The position numbers were made by a program, and so were the translations under genes. 64,000 nt of DNA from Gemella haemolysans (lineage in GTDB: Bacteria; Bacillota; Bacilli; Staphylococcales; Gemellaceae): contig NZ_CP050965.1 of assembly GCF_012273215.1 (NCBI RefSeq), forward strand, positions 1,162,541-1,226,540, read 5' to 3'. A model generated the notes under the pieces. That model made no database searches. It saw nothing but the letters and a program-made list of their open reading frames with translations, and was not told where the DNA came from. Shown in pieces: positions 1 through 10,598 of this stretch. Position 1 is the stretch's first letter. The number at the start of each line of letters is the position of its first letter.

Positions 1-286
1 CTGGCATTGTAAAACCATAAACTAACACTTCAGAATCAGCATTAATACCCAGTTTAGAAAAAATTTGTTCATAGTTATCTTTTGATAATAATTTACCTAG
101 ATTCTCCCCTCCAAATTCATCTAATAAACTTATATCAGTCCAATCAACAACCGTTGCTTTATCATACATTAAAGCACCTTCTTCAAGCATTCCACCACGT
201 GCATCGATAACTACTAAATTCTCATTAGTTCTATTATTTAATAAATACTCAGCATCAACTAGTTTTTCAAAATCAAATTGTGTCAT
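1..286 (-). CDS. Rhodanese-like sulfurtransferase, N-terminal part (runs off left edge)
   Basis: The visible 95 residues begin MTQFDFEKLVDAEYLLNN and contain VVIDAR followed by a conserved Trp (VVDWTD), then LGINADSEVLVYG. This order matches the first rhodanese domain of tandem thiosulfate/3-mercaptopyruvate sulfurtransferases, in which the catalytic Cys lies in the second domain, outside this window. The ATG at 284-286 is preceded by a strong AGGAGGG ribosome site (292-298 on the complement). The gene is transcribed away from the histidine-triad gene at 671. Family is inferred from these motifs only; substrate is unknown. Confidence 0.7.
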   Translation of the reverse strand, partial: MTQFDFEKLVDAEYLLNNRTNENLVVIDARGGMLEEGALMYDKATVVDWTDISLLDEFGGENLGKLLSKDNYEQIFSKLGINADSEVLVYGFTMP

Positions 287-359
287 AAGTACCCTCCTCT
301 AAAATTTAATTTTCAATTTATTATAACATAATTATTATTGAAAAAATATAATTTAATTC

Positions 360-560
360 GTTATCAAATCGATGTGAATGGGGTTGACCAAAAGTCCTAA
401 AATTTAACAAAGTGTATATGATAACTCATAGACGCAATGGTTTATCGATATCTAAATTCGCTTTATAAAAGCTTTTTAGATATCTAATAACCTGTGCGGA
501 GGTGATTCGACAAAATTGATTTCTACGAAATCACGATTTTTGAGTCACTCCCATTTCCCC
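360..560. repeat. Structured intergenic element, possibly a dispersed repeat
   Basis: The 384-bp gap between two divergent genes holds three nested inverted repeats. GATATCTAAA (447-456) pairs exactly with TTTAGATATC (475-484). GATTTC-TAC-GAAATC forms a small perfect hairpin near 518-532. GGAGGTGATT near 498-507 can pair imperfectly with the AGTCACTCC near 543-551. No ORF of note is present. The arrangement resembles the dispersed, hairpin-rich intergenic repeats of staphylococci and relatives, but only one copy occurs here, so the repeat label is inference. Confidence 0.35.
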
Positions 561-598
561 AAATATTTTTTACACTTTATAAACCGTAAACATTTTTA

Positions 599-627
599 TT
601 TACAAACTCAGAACACTATGATATAAT
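599..627 (+). promoter_or_regulatory. Promoter of the left histidine-triad gene
   Basis: TTTACA (599-604), 17-bp spacer, TATAAT (622-627), followed about 30 bp later by a ribosome site (AAGGAGA) and the ATG at 671. The same promoter occurs, inverted, in front of the right-hand gene. Confidence 0.8.
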
Positions 628-670
628 AAATCGGAATTGTTTTGAATTAAATAATTAAGGAGAAAATAGT

Positions 671-3600
671 ATGAACAAGAAAAAAATGATTATTACTAGT
701 GCCTGTGGTTCACTTGTAATCGGACTATCAGCCTTCGCTGGTTACGAATACGGAAAACAGCAAACATTTCAAACAACATCACTAGTACAAAATACAGCAC
801 AAGCAAAGAAAATTAATTACTCAGACAAAGTTAGTTCTGTTGTCGTTAGTGAAATCACTGACGATGGATACGTGACACTTCACGGAGATCACAGTCACTA
901 TGAAAAAGGATTAGTACCTTATAACGCTAAAATTCTTGATTCATTAGTTTATAAAAATAAGGATTATAAATTGAAAGATGAAGATATTCAATATGAACTT
1001 GCAGAAGGTTATGTTATAAAAGTTAATGGTAAATATTACTACTATCCAAAAGAAGGTATAAACCAAAGTAATATTGTCGATGAGAAAACTGCTAAAGAAA
1101 TTTCAGCTCATGCACATCACCATCATCATGGAGAAGCTAGTGAATCTAAAGAGAGTGGAGATCACTACACATTTAATCCTAAAGATATCGTAAGTGAAAC
1201 TGCAGATGGTTATGTAGTACGTCATGGAGATCATTTCCACTATATTAAGAAAAGTGAACTATCAAGATCTCAATTATCACAAGCAAGCAAAGTAGAAACT
1301 AACAGTTCATTACCAGCATCGACTGCAGGAATAACAACTCCAACAAGTGATGGATATATCTTTAAAGGTGAAAATGATATAATAGGAAAAAACAGTTTTG
1401 GATTTATAGTTAAACACGGTAGTCACCAACACATAATACCTTATTCTCAATTAGTAGGTACAAAATGGGAATACTTAGTAAATAACACTAAAGCTCCAGC
1501 AGCTACTACAAATACAACAGCTGTGAATATTCCAAAAAACAATACAACAAATAACGAAAAACATGAATCACATAAAAATTCATCAAGTACAGAAGATAAT
1601 TATACATTTAATCCAAAAGATATTGTAAGTGAAGATGAAAATGGTTATACAGTACGTCATGGTGATCACTTCCACTATATTCCTAAAAACAAAGTAGAAA
1701 AACCTGCTGAAGTAGTTAAACCAATACCGGTTGTTCCTACTCCTATTTTACCAAATTTAAATAATGTGGATAAACCTGTAGAGAATGTTAAACCAACTCC
1801 AGTTATTCCTACTCCTTCCTTACCTGAAGTGAATAAAGTGGAAAAACCAGTGGAGAATGTTAAACCAACTCCAGTTATTCCTACTCCTTCTTTACCTGAA
1901 GTGAATAAAGTAGAAAAAACAGCGGAGAATGTTAAACCAACTCCAGTTATTCCTGCGCCTTCTTCACCTGAAGTGAATAAAGAAGATAATAAAAAAGATA
2001 ACGTTACAGAAGTAAAACCTAGTGTTTTATCATTCGCTGGAGTTCAATTTAAAACTAGTGATGGTTTTGTATTAGATGAAAATACAGTAGGTACTCCTAC
2101 ATCATTAGGATTAGTCATTGATCACAATGGGCACCAACACTTTGTTTATTATAAACAATTAGTAAATTCTAAATTTGAAAAACTAATTCCTCAAAAATAT
2201 TTAGAACAAGCTAAAAAAGAATATAAAGAATTAGAAGATAAAGTAACTGAAAAAATAAACTACTTAGCAAGTAAAAATAATATCGATAAAAATACTATTA
2301 AATATATCTCTACAGCAAAAGGAGATGCTCTTTCTTACAATGGAACAACTACACTATTAGAAGAAATAAATTCTGAAAACAATAATGTTGTAACTCCACC
2401 AAAAGAAACTCCAAAAGTGGAAGATAAAGTAGAAAATAAACAACCCGAAAATAACAATGAAACTTATTCTGAGGAAGTTACTAAAAAAATTAACCATTTA
2501 GCAAAAATATTAGGTATCGATCCTAAGTTAATTAAATTAGTAGAAACTGAAAATGGACAAGCATTAACTTACCCTCATGGTGATCACAGCCATACCGTAT
2601 TACTAAATGCAATTCACGTTGACGAAACTGAAGTAAATATTACGGATGAAATTCAAAAACAAATTAATTATATCGCTGAGGTTTATGGAGTACCAAAAGA
2701 AGCTGTTAAAGTTACAAAAGACTTCTTTGTATTTAACGAACCTGCTCATGCATATGACCCAACTCATATTCACCCATACTTAATACCTCGTGATAAATTC
2801 CATATTCCTGAGGTTACAGGTGACGATGAAGTTGATTTCGAAAATGAATTACTTGCATTATCAAAACGTACAGGAATTCCTGCTGATAAAATTAAACGAG
2901 ATGGCGATAAATTTGTAATCCCTCATGGAGATCACGATCATTTCGTTAAAATACTATCTAAAGGAGCAGATATTTACTATAAAAATAGAATTCCTAACAT
3001 AACTGGAACTTATGTTGCTGGTGATTTCGATAAAGAAGCTGTATTTAAACATATTGATGAACTAAAAGCAAATAATATCGCTAAACACAGTAATGATAAA
3101 AAACAAGCAAATCGTGTTAATCGTGCATTAGATCAGTTACGCGCAACAATTGAAGAATTACCAACTAACTCTACTAAAGGTTACCTAGAAATGTTAGATA
3201 ACTTTGATAAAAAATATATTCAAGAAGAAGCTAATGCTGATACTTCTAAAAATGATGAATTTATTAAAAAATATAATACTCTATTAAATCGTATTAAAGA
3301 TAACGATATTGAAAAGTACAATCTTTCAAAAGTAGAATTAACTAATGAATTAAACATAGCTAGTGAAAACAAAGATGTTAATACTTTAAACAAAATCAAT
3401 CACTTATTAGATGAATTACAAAAATTCGAAGACCGTGAAAGTATTACTACAGTAAGTTACATAAAATATTTCTTAGAAAACATTGATAGTGACAAGATTG
3501 ATAATAAACTACGTGAGGAACTTTCTTCACTTGTAAAAGATTCTTACGAATCTCAAGCATTTATAACTAGAACACCAATGAGAACACTTGTTACAAGATT

Positions 3601-4453
3601 AATTAATGCGAAAAATGCACTACATTACGCTCTTGAACACAATACAAGTACTAAGGCTGAATTCGGTGAAAACTATAATAAACTTAATAAAAAAGATGAA
3701 GATGGTATAACGCTTCGTTCATCAGCAGATCAATTCGCTAAAGAAGCAAATGACCCATCATTCCCACTTGAATTTTCTAACGCAAATTATGATAAAGCTG
3801 ATTTCGAAAAATATGCAGGTAAAAAAGATGAAACTAATAATTCATCATCAGATAATGAGAGTAATAAAGTAGAAAATAACTCTACAACTAATGAAAATAA
3901 TAAGGTAGATAGTACACCAAGTGGTGAAACTAATACACCTAAAGATGAGAATACAACAAGTACTGAAAACAACACACCTAAAGATGAAAACACAACAGGT
4001 ACTGAAAACAATACACCTAAAGATGAGAATACAACAAGTACTGAAAACAGCACATCTGAAGACGAAAGTACAACAGAAACTAAAAAAGTTGAACTTACTC
4101 CAGAAGAATCTGCAAAATTAAACTTACTTGCTGGTCTATTTAGACTTTCTCCAGATAGTATGAATGTAATAGAAACACCATATGGAAAAGCTGTAAACTT
4201 CAACCTTGGTGGAAAAAATGAAACAATATTAATTAACGATATAGATAAGTTATTAGCTGCCCTAGTTTCAAGTGCTAAACCAAAAGAAACTCCAGAAACA
4301 AATAACGAAAATAGTACGACTCTTAACGCAGAAAAAGAAGTTTCAAATTCTGAAAACAACACAACTTCAAATGACAATAAACACAATACTAACGAAGAAA
4401 CAACAACATCAAAATCAGAAAATACTACAGAGAAAATAACCGAGGAAAAATAA
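671..4453 (+). CDS. Histidine-triad (Pht family) surface protein
   Basis: A 1260-residue exported protein with an N-terminal hydrophobic signal (residues 7-24). Histidine triads HxxHxH occur at about 71 (HGDHSH), 185, 249, 330, 485, about 640 and about 755, plus a poly-His run at 147-153. This is the Pht/HtpA family of streptococci, which binds zinc at the cell surface and helps supply AdcA-type zinc importers; that role is known for the family and inferred here. The Cys expected at the lipobox in pneumococcal Pht proteins is absent (IGLSAFAGYEYG), and there is no LPXTG, so attachment is unclear. A Pro-rich stalk at 342-437 has three 24-residue repeats. The C-terminal tail is Asn/Thr/Glu-rich with a 13-residue repeat, and the last small alpha/beta module (about 1140-1195) has lost its triad. 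Confidence 0.85.
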   Translation: MNKKKMIITSACGSLVIGLSAFAGYEYGKQQTFQTTSLVQNTAQAKKINYSDKVSSVVVSEITDDGYVTLHGDHSHYEKGLVPYNAKILDSLVYKNKDYKLKDEDIQYELAEGYVIKVNGKYYYYPKEGINQSNIVDEKTAKEISAHAHHHHHGEASESKESGDHYTFNPKDIVSETADGYVVRHGDHFHYIKKSELSRSQLSQASKVETNSSLPASTAGITTPTSDGYIFKGENDIIGKNSFGFIVKHGSHQHIIPYSQLVGTKWEYLVNNTKAPAATTNTTAVNIPKNNTTNNEKHESHKNSSSTEDNYTFNPKDIVSEDENGYTVRHGDHFHYIPKNKVEKPAEVVKPIPVVPTPILPNLNNVDKPVENVKPTPVIPTPSLPEVNKVEKPVENVKPTPVIPTPSLPEVNKVEKTAENVKPTPVIPAPSSPEVNKEDNKKDNVTEVKPSVLSFAGVQFKTSDGFVLDENTVGTPTSLGLVIDHNGHQHFVYYKQLVNSKFEKLIPQKYLEQAKKEYKELEDKVTEKINYLASKNNIDKNTIKYISTAKGDALSYNGTTTLLEEINSENNNVVTPPKETPKVEDKVENKQPENNNETYSEEVTKKINHLAKILGIDPKLIKLVETENGQALTYPHGDHSHTVLLNAIHVDETEVNITDEIQKQINYIAEVYGVPKEAVKVTKDFFVFNEPAHAYDPTHIHPYLIPRDKFHIPEVTGDDEVDFENELLALSKRTGIPADKIKRDGDKFVIPHGDHDHFVKILSKGADIYYKNRIPNITGTYVAGDFDKEAVFKHIDELKANNIAKHSNDKKQANRVNRALDQLRATIEELPTNSTKGYLEMLDNFDKKYIQEEANADTSKNDEFIKKYNTLLNRIKDNDIEKYNLSKVELTNELNIASENKDVNTLNKINHLLDELQKFEDRESITTVSYIKYFLENIDSDKIDNKLREELSSLVKDSYESQAFITRTPMRTLVTRLINAKNALHYALEHNTSTKAEFGENYNKLNKKDEDGITLRSSADQFAKEANDPSFPLEFSNANYDKADFEKYAGKKDETNNSSSDNESNKVENNSTTNENNKVDSTPSGETNTPKDENTTSTENNTPKDENTTGTENNTPKDENTTSTENSTSEDESTTETKKVELTPEESAKLNLLAGLFRLSPDSMNVIETPYGKAVNFNLGGKNETILINDIDKLLAALVSSAKPKETPETNNENSTTLNAEKEVSNSENNTTSNDNKHNTNEETTTSKSENTTEKITEEK
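1766..1981 (+). repeat. Three tandem 72-bp repeats encoding a Pro-rich stalk
   Basis: Residues 366-437 are three copies of a 24-residue unit of the form V(D/E)KPVENVKPTPVIP...PEVNK. The homologous gene on the right has one copy, so copy number has changed since the two genes diverged. Confidence 0.85.
3935..4051 (+). repeat. Three tandem 39-bp repeats encoding TPKDENTT(S/G)TENN
   Basis: Exact 39-bp periodicity starting at 3935, 3974 and 4013, followed by a degenerate fourth unit. It forms a low-complexity, acidic C-terminal linker in the left histidine-triad protein. Confidence 0.85.
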
Positions 4454-4471
4454 ATTAATTTCTAAAAACAC

Positions 4472-4501
4472 TTGACAACAAAGCTTATCATAGAGTAAAA
4501 T
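4472..4501 (+). promoter_or_regulatory. Promoter of the T-box leader and serS
   Basis: TTGACA (4472-4477), 18-bp spacer, TAAAAT (4496-4501). It begins about 20 bp after the stop codon of the histidine-triad gene, with no clear terminator between them. Confidence 0.7.
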
Positions 4502-4507
4502 TAATTT

Positions 4508-6052
<1,545 letters not shown>

Positions 6053-6068
6053 TTTTATTTTAAACTAA

Positions 6069-6110
6069 AAAATTCCAAGAGATTTATATAAATCCTCTTG
6101 GAATTTTTTA
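6069..6110 (+). terminator. Terminator of serS
   Basis: Stem ATTCCAAGAG-ATTTA pairing with TAAAT-CCTCTTGGAAT (one bulge), followed by a T run. It lies 17 bp after the serS stop. Confidence 0.85.
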
Positions 6111-6125
6111 ATAGCCTAATACATT

Positions 6126-6166
6126 AAAAATAGTGGATCAAGTTTCCCTTATAAATCCACTACTTT
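6126..6166 (-). terminator. Terminator of the right histidine-triad gene
   Basis: TAGTGGAT (6131-6138) pairs with ATCCACTA (6155-6162). On the complement the hairpin is followed by a T run (TTTTTAATG). Confidence 0.7.
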
Positions 6167-6185
6167 TAATTCTTGTAATATAGAG

Positions 6186-9100
6186 TTATATATCTATTTG
6201 AGTTTTTTCAAATTTGTCTAGAGCTTGTAAATATCCATCTGTTCCTGTTACATGCCATGCTAGACTAACATCTCTGAAATTATTCAGCCAATTTAACACT
6301 TTTCTTAATTTAACTGGATTATTAGCTAACATAGTTTGTGCCTTATTTTCTAATTCTGTTAGTCTACTATTAACAACAGCTTCATCAATATTACCATTTA
6401 CTTTAGGTATTTCTATATAGGGTATTTTATTTTGATTATATAATCTCCATCCTGGACTCTTAATTGGATAATAATGATTATGATCCCCATGATTTACTAT
6501 CATTTGTCCATCTTGTACTTGAATATGTTCAACAGTTGTATTCATACTACTTGCTAACGCCGTTATTTCTTTTTCAAAATCACCCTCCAAGTCTGAACTC
6601 ATCACCGGAACAGTTATATCATTGAGTAAAAGACGCTTAACTGAACCGTTATAATTAAATACTAACGCATTATTATCAACTGAAATGTCACTAACATTTA
6701 TCCCATAGAATAGAGCAATATAATTCTTTTTACTATCTAATGTTGCTTTATCTATAGTTGTTGTAGTTTCTGCTTTCTTAGCTAAAAACTCTTTTGCTTC
6801 TTCTAATTGCTTAGCTGATAATTCTGATTTTTTGACAAAGTGATTGTGATCTCCATGTTTTACAATATAGCCATCCCCTTCTTCACTCACTATATTGTTA
6901 ACATCAAAGACAAATTTATGTTCTTCAACTTCATTATTATTATTATTTTCTTCTGAAGGATGCTCTGCTTCAGCATTAGAGTGTTCTGTAACTGAATCTT
7001 CTTTGTTAGTTATCTCAGCAGTTGGTGTTACTAAATTATCTTTAACTTGTTTTCTTATTTCGTTTAATTGTTTTTCTAATTCAATTTGTTTATTTCTACT
7101 TTGATCTACACTGTAAGACATATCAAGATAAATAATACGTGCTTTTTGTTTTAACTCATCAGCAACTTCTGGTGCTATTTTTTTCTCATCTTTTAGTTTC
7201 AATATCTCTTCTTGTAGTTTTTCTGCTTGTTCTGTAATATAATCAGCAGTTAAAGTATAATTCTCTTTTATATCCCCACCTTCAACTTTTTCAAAATTAT
7301 TCATTATTCCTTTTGGAATATTTCCACCACTAGGAATTTCTAATTCTTCTTTCGGAATAGTATTGTGACTTATATCTAGATATTCTAACGTTTTATTTTT
7401 TTCTCTTAACGTTAATGATGCTACATAATTGTTTGACATTGTTAAGTATTTTAATGCTGTAAGATTATTAACATTTTCCATTGTTCTAATAACATTATTG
7501 CTAACTGTTAGATTAATCAGCTTTTCTTGTTTATTAGTTGGAAATTCACTTATCTTATTACCAGTAGCATCTAAATTTTCAAGTGCAGATAGTTTATGAA
7601 CATTATTAATATCCTCTAGTTTATTATTTTTGATTTCTAAACTAGTAATTGTTTTGTTCTCAAAATCTAAACTATCAATTTTATTATTATTAACTTCTAC
7701 ACTTTCTAAAATTTTAGCATTTTTCAAATGAGATAATGTTGTTATTTTATTATCATTGGCTACTAATTTTTTCAATTTAGGTAGGTTAGATACAACACTT
7801 AAATCTCTTATATTAGTATTATTCACCGTCAACTGTTCTAAATTATCATTTTTAAGAGTCGCTAACTCTAAACCTCCATTACTAGATAAGAATAGACGCT
7901 CTAATTCATTTTTATTACTTAATGCATCTAACTTTGTAATATTATTATTTTCAAGACTAACTGCTCTTAGATGATTTAAATCTTTTAGAGCTGATATATC
8001 CTTAATTTTATTATTATCTAAATTTAACGACTCTAAATTAGTAAGATTTTTTAATACATCGATATTTTCAATGTTATTTCCTGCCGCAGAGACTAATTTT
8101 AAGTTTGGATAATCTTTTAAGAACGAAATATCCTGAATGTCATTTTCAGAAAAATCAATTCCTTCTAATGTTGGTATATTTTTTATAAATGAATAATCTT
8201 TAATACCTGTTCTTGACACGTATAATTGTTTTAATTTTTTAAATTTATAAACAGGTGTAATATCGTCGATAGATGTATACCCTATTCCAAGAACTTCTAT
8301 ATTCGGCATAAGTTCTAAACCATTTCGTTTAAGTGGATCTTTGTTTTGACCAATATTTAAATACTTAACAGTTTTTAACCACTCTTTCATTTTTTCTACA
8401 TTTGATTCATGTGCAGGAAAATCAGTGTCTGCAGAAGCATGTTGAATATCATGGATAATATCATCATCAAACCCTAATTTTTTCAGCGTCTCAGCTCCTG
8501 AATTATTATGTGGATCTGCTAGAGGTTTAGATATGTCTATATCTTTAACTAATATAGTATGGCTATGATCTCCATGTGGATACACTAATGCTTTCCCTTC
8601 TGCTGTCTCTATTAATTTTATAGAACTTTTATCTATATTTAATTGTTTAGCAACATAGTCAATTTTTGCTTCAATTTCTTTTTCTTCAGTATTTTTTTCT
8701 TCTCTATGATTGTCATTTTCTACAGTATTTTCTGAAGAATTATTCGCTGTTTCAGTTTTATCAGTAGTAGAATTATTGCTTGTATTATTATTTATAGAAT
8801 TGCTTTCTACATTAGCAGTACTATTCGAACTATTTGTCTTCGCACCTTCTTTGACGTTTATATCTTTTAATAACTCCGTTTTTCCATTGTAAGAAATTGC
8901 ATCCCCATTTGGAGTAATAACATAGCTAAATTTATCTTTTCCTATATTATTCTTTTGAGAAAGATAATTAATTTTGTCATTAACTTCTTTTTCCAATTCA
9001 GCATACTCTTCTTTAGCCTTATTCAGATACTGATAAGGAATAAGTTTTTCCCACTTAGAATTTACCAATTGTTTATAAAATATAAAGTGTTGATGACCAC

Positions 9101-10412
9101 TATGAGCCACAAGAAGACCTGTTGAAGTAGCCGTGGTTACACTATCATTGGATAATACAAACCCATCACTAGTTTTAAATTGAACTCCAGCGAATGATAA
9201 AACACTAGGTTTTACTTCTGTAACGTTATCTTTTTTATTATCTTCTTTATTCACTTCAGGTAAAGAAGGAGTAGGAATAACTGGAGTTGGTTTAACATTC
9301 TCCACAGGTTTATCCACATTATTTAAATTTGGTAAAACAGGATTAGGAACAACCGGAGTTGGTTTAACTACCTCAGCAGGTTTTTCTACTTTGTTTTTAG
9401 GAATATAGTGGAAGTGATCACCATGACGTACTGTATAACCATTTTCATCTTCACTTACAATATCTTTTGGATTAAATGTATAATTATCTTCTGTACTTGA
9501 TGAATCTTTATGTAGCTCTTGTTTTTCGTTATTTGTTGTATTGTTTTTTGGAATATTCACAGCTGTTGTATTTGTAGTAGCTGCTGGAGCTTTAGTGTTA
9601 TTTACTAAGTATTCCCATTTTGTACCTACTAATTGAGAATAAGGTATTATGTGTTGGTGACTACCGTGTTTAACTATAAATCCAAAACTGTTTTTTCCTA
9701 TTATATCATTTTCACCTTTAAAGATATATCCATCACTTGTTGGAGTTGTTATTCCTACAGTCGATGCTGGTAATGAACTGTTAGTTTCTACTTTGCTTGC
9801 TTGTGATAATTGAGATCTTGATAGTTCACTTTTCTTAATATAGTGGAAATGATCTCCATGACGTACTACATAACCATCTGCAGTTTCACTTACAATATCT
9901 TTAGGATTAAATGTGTAGTGATCTCCACTCTCTTTAGATTCACTAGTTTCTCCATGATGATGGTGATGTGCATGAGCTGAAATTTCTTTAGCAGTTTTCT
10001 CATCGACAATATTACTTTGGTTTATACCTTCTTTTGGATAGTAGTAATATTTACCATTAACTTTTATAACATAACCTTCCGCAAGTTCATATTGAATATC
10101 TTCATCTTTCAATTTATAATCCTTATTTTTATAAACTAATGAATCAAGAATTTTAGCGTTATAAGGTACTAATCCTTTTTCATAGTGACTGTGATCTCCG
10201 TGAAGTGTCACGTATCCATCGTCAGTGATTTCACTAACGACAATAGAACTAACTTTGTCTGAGTAATTAATTTTCTTTGCTTGTGCTGTATTTTGTACTA
10301 GTGATGTTGTTTGGAATGTTTGTTGTTTTCCGTATTCATAACCAGCGAAGGCTGATAGTCCGATTACAAGTGAACCACAGGCACTAGTAATAATAATATT
10401 CTTTTTATTCAT
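6186..10412 (-). CDS. Histidine-triad surface protein with an internal leucine-rich-repeat domain
   Basis: A 1408-residue exported protein. The first roughly 420 residues are nearly the same as those of the left histidine-triad protein. They include the signal segment, HxxHxH motifs, a poly-His run and one copy of the Pro-rich unit. From about 677 to 1024 there are some 14 internalin-like leucine-rich repeats of about 21 residues (pattern LxxLxxLxLxxNxIxDI). The C-terminal part returns to triad modules (HGDHNHF, HGDHNHYY). The architecture resembles Slr of group A and Blr of group B streptococci, which also join triads to LRRs. The ATG at 10410-10412 was chosen because it follows an AAGGAGAAT site; a longer in-frame start at 10445 would fall almost at the predicted transcription start. 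No lipobox Cys and no LPXTG are seen. Confidence 0.85.
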   Translation of the reverse strand: MNKKNIIITSACGSLVIGLSAFAGYEYGKQQTFQTTSLVQNTAQAKKINYSDKVSSIVVSEITDDGYVTLHGDHSHYEKGLVPYNAKILDSLVYKNKDYKLKDEDIQYELAEGYVIKVNGKYYYYPKEGINQSNIVDEKTAKEISAHAHHHHHGETSESKESGDHYTFNPKDIVSETADGYVVRHGDHFHYIKKSELSRSQLSQASKVETNSSLPASTVGITTPTSDGYIFKGENDIIGKNSFGFIVKHGSHQHIIPYSQLVGTKWEYLVNNTKAPAATTNTTAVNIPKNNTTNNEKQELHKDSSSTEDNYTFNPKDIVSEDENGYTVRHGDHFHYIPKNKVEKPAEVVKPTPVVPNPVLPNLNNVDKPVENVKPTPVIPTPSLPEVNKEDNKKDNVTEVKPSVLSFAGVQFKTSDGFVLSNDSVTTATSTGLLVAHSGHQHFIFYKQLVNSKWEKLIPYQYLNKAKEEYAELEKEVNDKINYLSQKNNIGKDKFSYVITPNGDAISYNGKTELLKDINVKEGAKTNSSNSTANVESNSINNNTSNNSTTDKTETANNSSENTVENDNHREEKNTEEKEIEAKIDYVAKQLNIDKSSIKLIETAEGKALVYPHGDHSHTILVKDIDISKPLADPHNNSGAETLKKLGFDDDIIHDIQHASADTDFPAHESNVEKMKEWLKTVKYLNIGQNKDPLKRNGLELMPNIEVLGIGYTSIDDITPVYKFKKLKQLYVSRTGIKDYSFIKNIPTLEGIDFSENDIQDISFLKDYPNLKLVSAAGNNIENIDVLKNLTNLESLNLDNNKIKDISALKDLNHLRAVSLENNNITKLDALSNKNELERLFLSSNGGLELATLKNDNLEQLTVNNTNIRDLSVVSNLPKLKKLVANDNKITTLSHLKNAKILESVEVNNNKIDSLDFENKTITSLEIKNNKLEDINNVHKLSALENLDATGNKISEFPTNKQEKLINLTVSNNVIRTMENVNNLTALKYLTMSNNYVASLTLREKNKTLEYLDISHNTIPKEELEIPSGGNIPKGIMNNFEKVEGGDIKENYTLTADYITEQAEKLQEEILKLKDEKKIAPEVADELKQKARIIYLDMSYSVDQSRNKQIELEKQLNEIRKQVKDNLVTPTAEITNKEDSVTEHSNAEAEHPSEENNNNNEVEEHKFVFDVNNIVSEEGDGYIVKHGDHNHFVKKSELSAKQLEEAKEFLAKKAETTTTIDKATLDSKKNYIALFYGINVSDISVDNNALVFNYNGSVKRLLLNDITVPVMSSDLEGDFEKEITALASSMNTTVEHIQVQDGQMIVNHGDHNHYYPIKSPGWRLYNQNKIPYIEIPKVNGNIDEAVVNSRLTELENKAQTMLANNPVKLRKVLNWLNNFRDVSLAWHVTGTDGYLQALDKFEKTQIDI

Positions 10413-10500
10413 ACATATTCTCCTTAAATATTTAATTCGCAACAATTCCGTTTTATTATAACATAGTGTTTCGGATTTGTAAATAGGAATCTTTACGGTT
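9153..10500 (-). repeat. Right arm of the large inverted repeat
   Basis: This is the complement of 581-2073 with few substitutions and about 144 bp fewer because of the missing stalk repeats. Together with the left arm it brackets about 7 kb that includes serS. Confidence 0.85.
10455..10483 (-). promoter_or_regulatory. Promoter of the right histidine-triad gene
   Basis: On the complement: TTTACA (10483-10478), 17-bp spacer, TATAAT (10460-10455). It is the inverted copy of the promoter at 599-627. Confidence 0.8.
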
Positions 10501-10553
10501 AATATGCGTAATTACTCTCAACTAAAAAATTTATACTTCTATAAAATTAAAAA

Positions 10554-10591
10554 TAAAGAGTAACAATCAATTTCTAAATCGTTACTCTTTA
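10554..10591 (-). terminator. Terminator of the LPXTG protein gene
   Basis: TAAAGAGTAAC (10554-10564) pairs exactly with GTTACTCTTTA (10581-10591). On the complement it is followed by a T-rich run. Confidence 0.8.
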
Positions 10592-10598
10592 TAGTATC

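Larger units (their letters stand above)
581..2073 (+). repeat. Left arm of a large inverted repeat (histidine-triad promoter plus 5' coding region)
   Basis: From about 581 to 2073 the DNA is almost the same as the complement of 9153-10500. The match includes the promoter, ribosome site, signal peptide and about 420 residues. The left arm is about 144 bp longer because it has three copies of a 24-residue Pro-rich unit where the right arm has one. Similarity stops abruptly after the shared residues TSDGFVL. Confidence 0.85.

Noticed and set aside
3787-4386. Long minus-strand frame and an overlapping plus-strand frame in the C-terminal repeat region of the left histidine-triad gene
   Set aside because: They arise from the 13-codon tandem repeat read in other frames and have no ribosome sites; composition is repetitive Ser/Val/Leu or Lys/Gln.
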